A DNA stretch of 61,606 nucleotides from Rhodanobacter sp. (GTDB lineage: Bacteria > Pseudomonadota > Gammaproteobacteria > Xanthomonadales > Rhodanobacteraceae), in assembly GCA_022730295.1 (NCBI GenBank), contig DZCM01000001.1, forward strand, positions 65,168 to 126,773, read 5' to 3'. Position 1 is the first letter of the stretch. Each line of letters begins with the position of its first letter. The notes under the pieces are model-generated. The model saw only the letters and a program-made list of their open reading frames with translations, had not been told where the DNA came from and ran no database searches. Below are positions 1 to 6,868 of the stretch, piece by piece. The translations under genes were made by a program, and so were the position numbers.

Positions 1-1222
1 GGTAGACCTGCCCTTGGGCGAGCGTGACGGCCTTGCCGGAAAATCCGCCGACCCGCTCGAGGCCAAAGATCGTGGACGTGCGGTAACTGGTCTTGACGCG
101 CGCGAGTTCATCCGCGCTCGGGCCGTCCTGCAGGAACTTCGCCCATTCATCGGCGATCGCCGCCTCGACTTGTTTCGGATCCACACCCTTCTTCACGTCA
201 ACCTGCAGCATCGCCATGCTGGCGAGTTCGAAGCTCATGTTGCCAACCGACACATCGTCGGCCAGCTTGTCCTGATAGACGAGCCGTTGATACAGGCGCG
301 AGGTCTTGCTGCCGCCGAGCACCTGCGTCGCGAGATCGAGCATCAAGCGGTCGTCGCCGGGGGCATCGAGGCCCGGCGTGTTCCACTCGCGATAGATGCG
401 CGCCTGCGCGACGTTGTCGGTCATCGTGCCACTGGTCGAGCTGTCACGCGCGGTGATCCAGGCCTGCGGCCGCGGCACGCGTGGACCGGCCGGGATGTCA
501 CCGAAATACTTCATGGCTTTTTCACGCGCCTGCGCGGGCGTGATGTCGCCGACCAGCACCAGCGTGGTGTTCGCCGCACCGTAGTAGTCCTTGAACCACT
601 GCTTCACGGTCGCGAGCGACGCCGCATTCAAGTCGGCCATCGAACCGATGGTGTCGTGGTGGTACGGGTGATTGGCCGGAAAAGCATTGGCCTGGAGATC
701 TTCCAGCGCGCGGCCATAGGGCTGGTTTTCGCCCTGGCGCTTCTCGTTCTGGACCACGCCGCGCTGTTCGTCGAGTTCCTTCTGGCCGATCGCGCCGAGC
801 AAATGCCCCATGCGATCGGATTCCATCCACAACGCCATGTCCAGCGCAGTGGTCGGGACCGTCTCGAAATAGTTGGTGCGATCCAGCCAGGTCGTGCCGT
901 TCATGCCGGTCGCCCCGACCAGCTCAAAGGGACGGAAGTATTCGTCCTTGTGGTTCTCCGATCCCTGGAACATCAGGTGTTCAAACAGGTGCGCGAAACC
1001 GGTCTTGCCTTTGGGCTCGTAGGCCGAACCCACGTGGTACCAGACGCTGACCGCGACGATCGGCGCCTTGTGGTCTTCGGAGACCACCACGGTGAGGCCA
1101 TTGGGCAGGGTGAAACGCGTGTACGGAATGTCGAGTGTGCCGCCGGGATTGGCGGCTTGGGCCGTGCCGCCGATGATGGCGACGGCAAACGCTGCGACCC
1201 ACGCCAGAAGATGCGTGCGCAT
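1..1222 (-). CDS. M16 family zinc metallopeptidase, 3' part outside window
   Basis: The gene runs off the left edge; about 407 codons are visible. The N-terminus is a short hydrophobic signal peptide ending near AQA, so the product is probably periplasmic. Residues 70-80 hold the inverted zinc motif HLFEH (HxxEH) in the context FAHLFEHLMFQGS, which is diagnostic for the pitrilysin/insulinase family and gives two His ligands and the catalytic Glu. The start ATG at 1222 has a strong GGGGAGGA ribosome site about 7 bases upstream. M16 proteins of this type degrade peptides in the envelope and often occur as tandem pairs, so a second M16 gene could lie just outside. The substrate cannot be told from sequence. 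Confidence 0.92.
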   Translation of the reverse strand, partial: MRTHLLAWVAAFAVAIIGGTAQAANPGGTLDIPYTRFTLPNGLTVVVSEDHKAPIVAVSVWYHVGSAYEPKGKTGFAHLFEHLMFQGSENHKDEYFRPFELVGATGMNGTTWLDRTNYFETVPTTALDMALWMESDRMGHLLGAIGQKELDEQRGVVQNEKRQGENQPYGRALEDLQANAFPANHPYHHDTIGSMADLNAASLATVKQWFKDYYGAANTTLVLVGDITPAQAREKAMKYFGDIPAGPRVPRPQAWITARDSSTSGTMTDNVAQARIYREWNTPGLDAPGDDRLMLDLATQVLGGSKTSRLYQRLVYQDKLADDVSVGNMSFELASMAMLQVDVKKGVDPKQVEAAIADEWAKFLQDGPSADELARVKTSYRTSTIFGLERVGGFSGKAVTLAQGQVY

Positions 1223-1348
1223 GACAGTGTCCTCCCCGGACATTTGAGTTGTCGGTTGAAGCTAGCCCAGCTGCGGGCGGAAAGCAAACGTCCGGAAAAC
1301 CCGCGCGCACGCATGCGGTTACACTGTCCTCGAGCACGGACTTTGCGC

Positions 1349-2047
1349 ATGCAACGTTGCCTTGTCACCGGCGCCAACCGCGGACTCGGGTTGGCCTTCG
1401 TCACCGGCCTGCTGGAACGCGGCGCGCGCGTGCTGGCCTGCTGCCGCGACCCGGCCCGCGCCCCGGTGCTGGAGGCATTGCGCGCGGCGCATGGCGAGCG
1501 TCTGGCGATCCACGCGCTGGATGTCGCCGATGCCGCCGCGATCGACGCGTTGCCGGCGGTGGCTGCCAGGCATCTGCAACGGCTCGACCTGCTGGTCAAC
1601 AACGCCGGCGTGCTGGCGTCGGGTGAACGCTTCGGCAACGTCATGGCCGCCGCGCTGGCGGAAAGTTTCGCGGTGAACGCGAGCGCGCCGCTGCTGATCA
1701 CGCAAGCGCTGGCGCCGCTGCTCTCTCTCGGCAACAAACCGCGGGTGCTGTGCATCAGCAGCCAGATTGGCTCGATCGCGCAGTCGCATGCATTTCGCAC
1801 CGTCAGCTACGCGATGAGCAAGGCCGCGCTCAACATGGGCGTGAAGCGACTCGCGGCGGAACTGGCGCCGCGCGGGATCATCGTGCTGAACGTGCATCCG
1901 GGCTGGCTGAAAACCGACATGGGCGGCAAGAGCGCAACGCTCGCGCCAACCGATGCCGCGCACGCGCTGCTGGGTCTCATCGAGCACGCACGCGTTGAAG
2001 ATGCCGGGAAGTTTCTCGCTTACGATGGGGCGGAGTTGCCCTGGTAA
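1349..2047 (+). CDS. Short-chain dehydrogenase/reductase
   Basis: A 232-residue Rossmann-fold oxidoreductase. The nucleotide-binding motif TGANRGLG is at residues 7-14, NNAG near 90, a catalytic Ser in the CISSQ segment, and the active-site YAMSK (YxxxK). The late PGWLKTDMGG segment is typical of C-factor-like SDR proteins, which act on small carbonyl compounds of unknown identity. The open frame extends far upstream, but that part lies antisense to the M16 peptidase; the ATG at 1349 starts directly with the conserved first beta strand (MQRCLVTGANRGLG), so it was chosen. It diverges from the M16 gene and is followed after 10 bases by trmL, so the two may be co-transcribed. Confidence 0.88.
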   Translation: MQRCLVTGANRGLGLAFVTGLLERGARVLACCRDPARAPVLEALRAAHGERLAIHALDVADAAAIDALPAVAARHLQRLDLLVNNAGVLASGERFGNVMAAALAESFAVNASAPLLITQALAPLLSLGNKPRVLCISSQIGSIAQSHAFRTVSYAMSKAALNMGVKRLAAELAPRGIIVLNVHPGWLKTDMGGKSATLAPTDAAHALLGLIEHARVEDAGKFLAYDGAELPW

Positions 2048-2057
2048 CAGCACCGCG

Positions 2058-2522
2058 ATGCTGCACGTCATTCTGTTCCAACCCGAAATCCCGCCCAACA
2101 CCGGCAACGTCATCCGGCTGTGTGCGAACGCCGGTGCGTCGTTGCACCTGATTCGGCCGTTGGGCTTCGAACTTGACCACGCGAAATTGCGCCGCGCCGG
2201 CCTCGACTACCACGAGTTCGTCAACGTGCAGGTGCACGACGCCCTGGCTGCCTGCCTCGACGTGCTGCAGCACCCGCGCCTGTTCGCGTTCACCAGCCTC
2301 GCCACGCGGCGTTTCACCGATGTCGCCTACGCCGATGGCGACGCGCTGTTGTTCGGGCGCGAGACCTCGGGCTTGCCGGACTCCGTGCTGCGATCAATTC
2401 CCGAGTCGCAGCGCTTGCGCCTGCCGATGCAGCCGGACAACCGTAGCATCAACCTTTCCAATGCGGTCGCCATCGCGGTGTATGAGGCTTGGCGGCAACT
2501 CGGCTTTCCTGGCGCGGTGTGA
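2058..2522 (+). CDS. trmL: tRNA (cytidine(34)-2'-O)-methyltransferase TrmL
   Basis: A 154-residue single-domain SPOUT methyltransferase, the normal size for TrmL. It opens with MLHVILFQPEIPPNTGN, the family's N-terminal signature, and carries the knotted SAM-binding loops FGRETSGLP and MQPDNRSINLSNA. The family methylates the 2'-O of the wobble base in tRNA-Leu isoacceptors. The ATG at 2058 lies 10 bases after the SDR stop and gives exactly the conserved N-terminus. Nothing unusual is seen in the protein. Confidence 0.95.
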   Translation: MLHVILFQPEIPPNTGNVIRLCANAGASLHLIRPLGFELDHAKLRRAGLDYHEFVNVQVHDALAACLDVLQHPRLFAFTSLATRRFTDVAYADGDALLFGRETSGLPDSVLRSIPESQRLRLPMQPDNRSINLSNAVAIAVYEAWRQLGFPGAV

Positions 2523-2641
2523 TGCGCCTGCGCCAGGACGAAGCTCCGGTCAGCCAGCAACCGGCAAGAGCCTTTGGAAGCAAGCTTTCGCGAATGAGCG
2601 CGGATGGAACTTGCAGCTTGCCGTGCAATTACAATGTCCGG

Positions 2642-3295
2642 ATGACTGATGCCCAACCCAACGCCTGGATTCCCCATCCGCTGCGCAAGCTGGGTGGTCT
2701 TGCGCTAACCCTCGCGCTGAATCGCCTGGTGGCACTGGATCCCGAGACCCGCGCGGCGATCGGCAAGCTCGATGGCCGTCGCATCGGCGTGCACCTGAAA
2801 GGCCCCGAGATCGCCTTCGCGATCGCCGCGCGCAATGGCACCTTGCAGATCGAACCACCGCCGGAAGCCGGCGACGATGGCAGCAGCAACGACTTCGAGG
2901 TCAATGCCACGCCCGGCTCGCTGCTGGCGATGGCGCTGGGTCGCGACGGCGAGCCGCGTCCGGCCGGCAGGGTCGAGATCGCTGGCGACGCGGAACTCGC
3001 ACACCGCGTGCAGAAGCTCGCGCGCGATTACAAGCCGGATTTCGAAGCGGCGTTCGCGAGCGTGTTTGGCGAGGTGGCCGGCACCGCGATCGCGCGGGCG
3101 CTGCACGATGCCGCGCAATGGGCAGCCGAAGGTGCGCGGCACTTTCGCGACGACACCGTCGACTGGTTGCGCGACGAAGCACGCCTGACCGTGCCGCACG
3201 CTGAAATGGATGCCTTCCTCGACGACGTCGACGGCTTGCGCGAACGCGCCGAACGGCTCGCCGCGCGTGTACAACGAATGGATCCCAAGCCATGA
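2642..3295 (+). CDS. ubiJ: Ubiquinone biosynthesis accessory factor UbiJ (SCP2 domain)
   Basis: A 217-residue protein with an SCP2-type lipid-binding domain in the first 110 residues and an amphipathic, charged helical C-terminus. UbiJ binds the hydrophobic quinone intermediates and scaffolds the soluble Ubi metabolon with UbiK. Its stop overlaps the ubiB start in an ATGA tetranucleotide (3292-3295), so translation of the two is coupled. That neighbour is the strongest evidence for the assignment, because SCP2 domains alone are not specific. The start at 2642 was chosen because it gives the usual length and the HPLRKLGG beginning. Confidence 0.88.
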   Translation: MTDAQPNAWIPHPLRKLGGLALTLALNRLVALDPETRAAIGKLDGRRIGVHLKGPEIAFAIAARNGTLQIEPPPEAGDDGSSNDFEVNATPGSLLAMALGRDGEPRPAGRVEIAGDAELAHRVQKLARDYKPDFEAAFASVFGEVAGTAIARALHDAAQWAAEGARHFRDDTVDWLRDEARLTVPHAEMDAFLDDVDGLRERAERLAARVQRMDPKP

Positions 3296-5022
3296 CTCCG
3301 CTGCGCCTGTTGCCGCGGGTTTTGCACGTGGCGACGGTGCTGGTGCGCTACCGCGTCGATGACTTGATCGACGAGCAGCACGGGATGCGGCTGCTGCGCT
3401 GGCTGCGTGTGCTGCTGCCGCGGCCGCGCAAGCAGATTGCGGTGCTGCCGCGCGGTGCGCGCCTGCGCCTGGCGCTGACCGAACTCGGCCCGATCTGGGT
3501 GAAGGCCGGGCAGGTGCTGTCCACGCGCCGCGACCTGATCCCCGCGGACGTCGCCGAAGAACTCGCGCAGCTGCAGGATCAGGTGCCGCCGTTTCCGGGC
3601 GCGCAAGCGCGCGCGATCGTCGAAGAGACGCTCGGCAAGCCGATTGCGGAATTGTTTGCGAGTTTCGACGAAACGCCGCTGGCCTCGGCCTCGATTGCGC
3701 AGGTGCACGCGGCGCGCTTGCTGCCCCCATCCGGCCCTGCGCACCACCTTCCCCCGCAAGCAGGGGAAGGCAGGTTCGCGCAGCCTGCGGCTGCATCGGG
3801 TCGCGAAGTCGTGGTCAAGGTACTGCGCCCGAACGTCGCAAAAAACATCCGTCAGAATCTCCAACTGCTCGACGCGTCGGCGCGCCTGATCGAGCGCTGG
3901 CATCCGCAAGCGGACAAGCTGCGCCCGCGCGACCTGTTCGACGAGGTCGCCAAGACCCTGCACAACGAATTGAACCTGCAACATGAAGGCGCCAACGCCA
4001 GCCTGCTGCGGCGGAATTTCCAGGACTCCGACGATCTCTACGTACCGGAGATCTTCTGGTCGCACTCGGGCGAAAAAGTGCTGACGATGGAGCGCGTGCA
4101 CGGCATTCCGGCCGACGACATCGCCGCGCTGGACCAGGCCGGCATCGACCGCCGCAAGCTCGCCACCAAGGGCGTGCGGCTGTTCTACGAGCAGGTGTTC
4201 CGCGATAATTTTTTCCACGCCGACGCGCACCCCGGCAACATCTGGGTCGATCCCACCCGTACCCGCGAGCCGCGCTTCATCGCACTCGATTTCGGCATCA
4301 TGGGATCCTTGCCGGACGAGGACCAGTACTGGCTGGCAGAAAATTTCATCGCAATGTTCGAGCGCAATTACCGCCGCATCGCCGAGTTGCACCTCGCTGC
4401 CGGCTGGATGCCGCGGCACATCCGCGTGGATGAACTGGAAGCCGCAGTGCGTACCGTATGCGAACCCTACTTCACGCGCCCGCTCTCGGAGATCTCGCTG
4501 GCGGAAGTGGTGGCGAAACTCTTCAGCACCGCGCGCAAGTTCGAACTCACCCTGCAGCCGCAACTGATCCTGCTGCAGAAGACCCTGCTCAACGTCGAGG
4601 GCCTCGGCCGCCAGCTCGATCCCAACATCGACATCTGGTCGGTGGCGCAGCCGGTGTTGAAGCGCATCCTCGCCGACCGTTACAGCCTCAAGCACGCCGT
4701 CAAGGAAATCCGCAAGCGCGTGCCTGAATGGCTGCGCATCGCGCCCTTGATTCCCGAAAAGGTCCACGCAGCGCTCGCAGCGCTGGCCAAGGGCAACGGC
4801 CCGCTGCAGGTGGGCGAGCGCGAGATGGAACACCTGTACAACCTCGCACGCGAAACCCAGCGGCGAATCCTCGTTGCCGCGTTCGGCGGCACCGTGCTGC
4901 TCGGCGCGGCGGTGATCTACGCCTTCGCGCCGCAGCTTGGCATCTGGCCGCCAGCGGGCATCGCCGCGGCGGGCGTGCTGAGCTTCGTGGTGGCGTGGCC
5001 GTGGAAGCGGTCGAAGATGTGA
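3292..5022 (+). CDS. ubiB: Ubiquinone biosynthesis kinase-like protein UbiB
   Basis: A 576-residue atypical kinase/ATPase of the UbiB/ABC1/ADCK family. Visible family motifs are VKAGQ in the N-terminal KxGQ region, ASIAQVH in the A-rich loop, HADAHPGNI (catalytic loop) and LDFGIMG (DFG-like). Two hydrophobic helices at the C-terminus (residues 525-572) anchor it in the inner membrane. It is about 30 residues longer than the E. coli protein. Most of the excess is a Pro/Gly/Ala-rich segment at about residues 144-168, between ASIAQVHAARL and the VVVKV strand that carries the ATP-contacting lysine. The DNA there (3722-3770) matches a dispersed hairpin repeat, described separately. Translation is coupled to ubiJ. 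Confidence 0.95.
   Translation: MTPLRLLPRVLHVATVLVRYRVDDLIDEQHGMRLLRWLRVLLPRPRKQIAVLPRGARLRLALTELGPIWVKAGQVLSTRRDLIPADVAEELAQLQDQVPPFPGAQARAIVEETLGKPIAELFASFDETPLASASIAQVHAARLLPPSGPAHHLPPQAGEGRFAQPAAASGREVVVKVLRPNVAKNIRQNLQLLDASARLIERWHPQADKLRPRDLFDEVAKTLHNELNLQHEGANASLLRRNFQDSDDLYVPEIFWSHSGEKVLTMERVHGIPADDIAALDQAGIDRRKLATKGVRLFYEQVFRDNFFHADAHPGNIWVDPTRTREPRFIALDFGIMGSLPDEDQYWLAENFIAMFERNYRRIAELHLAAGWMPRHIRVDELEAAVRTVCEPYFTRPLSEISLAEVVAKLFSTARKFELTLQPQLILLQKTLLNVEGLGRQLDPNIDIWSVAQPVLKRILADRYSLKHAVKEIRKRVPEWLRIAPLIPEKVHAALAALAKGNGPLQVGEREMEHLYNLARETQRRILVAAFGGTVLLGAAVIYAFAPQLGIWPPAGIAAAGVLSFVVAWPWKRSKM
3722..3770 (+). repeat. REP-like hairpin repeat inside ubiB
   Basis: CCTTCCCC (3747-3754) and GGGGAAGG (3763-3770) form an 8-bp stem with an 8-base loop. 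The preceding bases, CATCCGGCCCTGCGCACC, are nearly identical to the reverse complement of the flank of the hairpin between atpG and atpD (44155-44176), which reads CATCCGGCGCTGCGCGCC. The whole block therefore looks like one repeat unit inserted in frame into coding sequence. Confidence 0.75.
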
Positions 5023-5034
5023 GGGTGTCTTCCC

Positions 5035-5049
5035 CCTTCCGGCGGAAGG
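5035..5049. repeat. Small hairpin downstream of ubiB
   Basis: CCTTCC-GGC-GGAAGG starts 13 bases after the ubiB stop, followed by a G-rich tail (GGCGAGGGGATGG). It resembles the ubiB and atpG-atpD hairpin repeats in style, but the match is weak. Confidence 0.4.
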
Positions 5050-5126
5050 CGGCGAGGGGATGGCTTTTGATCCATCGCGCGGCGGCATCCCCCGGCGCTG
5101 GCGCGCTCGCGCTCCGCCCTTCGTGC

Positions 5127-5151
5127 CGACCGCGGCGATCCGCCGCGGTCG
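5127..5151. terminator. GC-rich hairpin between convergent ubiB and gpmA
   Basis: CGACCGCGGC and GCCGCGGTCG form a perfect 10-bp stem around a 5-base loop. It sits between the two convergent genes and could stop transcription from both sides. No U-tract follows on either strand, so intrinsic termination is not certain. Confidence 0.5.
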
Positions 5152-5166
5152 CGCCTTCCGGCGCGC

Positions 5167-5910
5167 CTACTTGGCTCGGGCCTGGTTCGCCACTGCGGCA
5201 GCTTTCGCCGCGATCGCCTCGGCATCGCCAAGATAGAAATGTTCGAGCGGTTGCATGCCGGCGTCGAAGCGGTATACCAACGGCACGCCATTCGGGACGT
5301 TCAGCCCGGTGATCTCGGCATCGGATATGCCATCGAGATACTTCACCAGCGCGCGCATGGAATTGCCGTGCGCCACCACCAGCACGCGCTGGCCGGACCG
5401 GATCGCCGGCGCCAGCACCTCGTGCCAATACGGCAGCACCCGCGCCACGGTGTCTTTCAGGCATTCGGTCAGTGGAATCTGCGCGGAACCGAGCTTGGCG
5501 TAGCGCGGATCCTTTGCATAGGGGTTGTGCCCGGGATCGAGCGGCGGCGGCGGCACGTCGTAACTGCGCCGCCAGATGTGCACCTGCGCATCACCATGTT
5601 TCGCCGCGATTTCGGACTTGTTGAGACCGGTCAGCGCGCCGTAATGGCGCTCATTCAAACGCCAGTCGGTGAAGACGGGCAACCAGGCGAGATCCATGGC
5701 GTCCTGCATCGCCCACAGCGTGTGCACCGCACGCGTCAGCACCGAGGTATGCGCGATATCGAACGCGTAACCCTCGCGCCTCAGCAATTCACCCGCCTCG
5801 CGCGCCTCGCTGCGGCCCTGCTCGGTGAGATCGATGTCGGCCCAGCCGGTGAAACGATTTTCCTTGTTCCACAGTGACTGGCCGTGGCGGATCATCACGA
5901 GGGTGTGCAT
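5167..5910 (-). CDS. gpmA: 2,3-bisphosphoglycerate-dependent phosphoglycerate mutase
   Basis: A 247-residue histidine phosphatase superfamily enzyme that interconverts 3- and 2-phosphoglycerate in glycolysis and gluconeogenesis. The N-terminus [20 protein letters not shown] contains RHG with the phosphorylated His, followed by [13 protein letters not shown]. The second catalytic His lies in [17 protein letters not shown]. Length is normal for the dPGM family. It converges on ubiB and stands alone. Confidence 0.96.
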   Translation of the reverse strand: MHTLVMIRHGQSLWNKENRFTGWADIDLTEQGRSEAREAGELLRREGYAFDIAHTSVLTRAVHTLWAMQDAMDLAWLPVFTDWRLNERHYGALTGLNKSEIAAKHGDAQVHIWRRSYDVPPPPLDPGHNPYAKDPRYAKLGSAQIPLTECLKDTVARVLPYWHEVLAPAIRSGQRVLVVAHGNSMRALVKYLDGISDAEITGLNVPNGVPLVYRFDAGMQPLEHFYLGDAEAIAAKAAAVANQARAK

Positions 5911-6044
5911 GGCATGGTGCCCGTTCCGGGAATCGGCACATTCTAACGAATGCCGGAAGTCACGGTGACATCCGACCTATTGGCAAGACCACAATAGTCG
6001 GGCACGATCTTCCTGCATCAGCGCATTGTGCGCAGGAGGGTTCC

Positions 6045-6773
6045 ATGCAAGCCACACGTCTTTGCACTTACATTTTCGCGCTCGTCGCACTGCCGCTCGC
6101 GCTGGGCGCGTGCGTCAGCGGCGTGAACGGTTCGGTGGATGTTCCGGCCGGCACCAGCAAGGCCGATGCCAGCACGGTCAACGGCGCGGTGAACATCGGG
6201 CCCAAGGCCAAGGTCGACCACGCCACCACGGTCAACGGTTCGGTCAACCTCGGCGAAGGCGCGCAGGCCGGCGAAGCCACCACCGTGAATGGCCACGTCA
6301 CGCTCGCCGCAAACGCGACTGCCGGCAAGATCACCACCGTCAACGGCGGCGTGACGCTGGATGGCGGCGCCAGCGTAAGCGGCGATGTTACCGCCGTGAA
6401 CGGCGCATTGAGCCTCGCCGCGGGTTCCGCGGTCCACGGCTCGCTGACCAACGTCAACAGCCACATCACGATCGACGGCGCGCATGTCGGCCACGGCATC
6501 ACCACCGTCAACGGCGACATCGACATCACCGGCAAGGCCGTGGTCGACGGCGGCATCAAGGTCGCCAAGCCGAACGATCACGGCCTGCTCGGCATCCACA
6601 TCAGCACCAACGATGTACCGCGCATCACCATCGGCCCCGGGGCCACCGTGAACGGTCCGTTGACCTTCGAACGCCCGGTACAGCTCTACATCAGCAACGC
6701 CGCGCAGGTCGCGGGGCCGATCACCGGCGCCACCGCGGTGAAGTTCTCCGGACCGACGCCGCCGGCATCCTGA
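6045..6773 (+). CDS. Lipoprotein built of VNG solenoid repeats
   Basis: A 242-residue protein with a lipoprotein signal peptide: lipobox LGAC with Cys23 as the lipidated residue. The mature part is built of about seven tandem 18-19-residue repeats, each beginning TTVNG or a close variant (STVNG, TAVNG, TNVNS), with alternating small and hydrophobic residues. This pattern fits a right-handed beta-solenoid, bactofilin-like or polymer-forming, but no enzyme motif is visible. The C-terminal 60 residues (GIHISTNDVPRITIGPG onward) continue the pattern less regularly. AGGAGGG ends 5 bases before the ATG. It is probably an envelope structural or adhesive protein; that role is inference. Confidence 0.75.
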   Translation: MQATRLCTYIFALVALPLALGACVSGVNGSVDVPAGTSKADASTVNGAVNIGPKAKVDHATTVNGSVNLGEGAQAGEATTVNGHVTLAANATAGKITTVNGGVTLDGGASVSGDVTAVNGALSLAAGSAVHGSLTNVNSHITIDGAHVGHGITTVNGDIDITGKAVVDGGIKVAKPNDHGLLGIHISTNDVPRITIGPGATVNGPLTFERPVQLYISNAAQVAGPITGATAVKFSGPTPPAS

Positions 6774-6780
6774 AGCCTTG

Positions 6781-6815
6781 AACGCGTGACCCGGCTGGCG
6801 CCGGGGTCACGCGTT
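6781..6815. terminator. Hairpin between convergent genes
   Basis: AACGCGTGACCC (6781-6792) and GGGTCACGCGTT (6804-6815) form a perfect 12-bp stem with an 11-base loop, 7 bases after the lipoprotein stop and facing the plsB stop. It is a likely bidirectional terminator; no U-tract is present. Confidence 0.65.
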
Positions 6816-6868
6816 CGCTGCGGTTCGATTGCCCGCACGCACATGCCGGGACACGCCACGGCCGCGCA

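Noticed and set aside
14-1348. Long open region in frame with the SDR gene
   Set aside because: It is the mirror of the M16 peptidase gene; the SDR's own N-terminal motif begins at 1349.
3028-5088. A 686-residue open frame antisense to ubiB
   Set aside because: It contains no recognisable domain; ubiB on the other strand has all family motifs.
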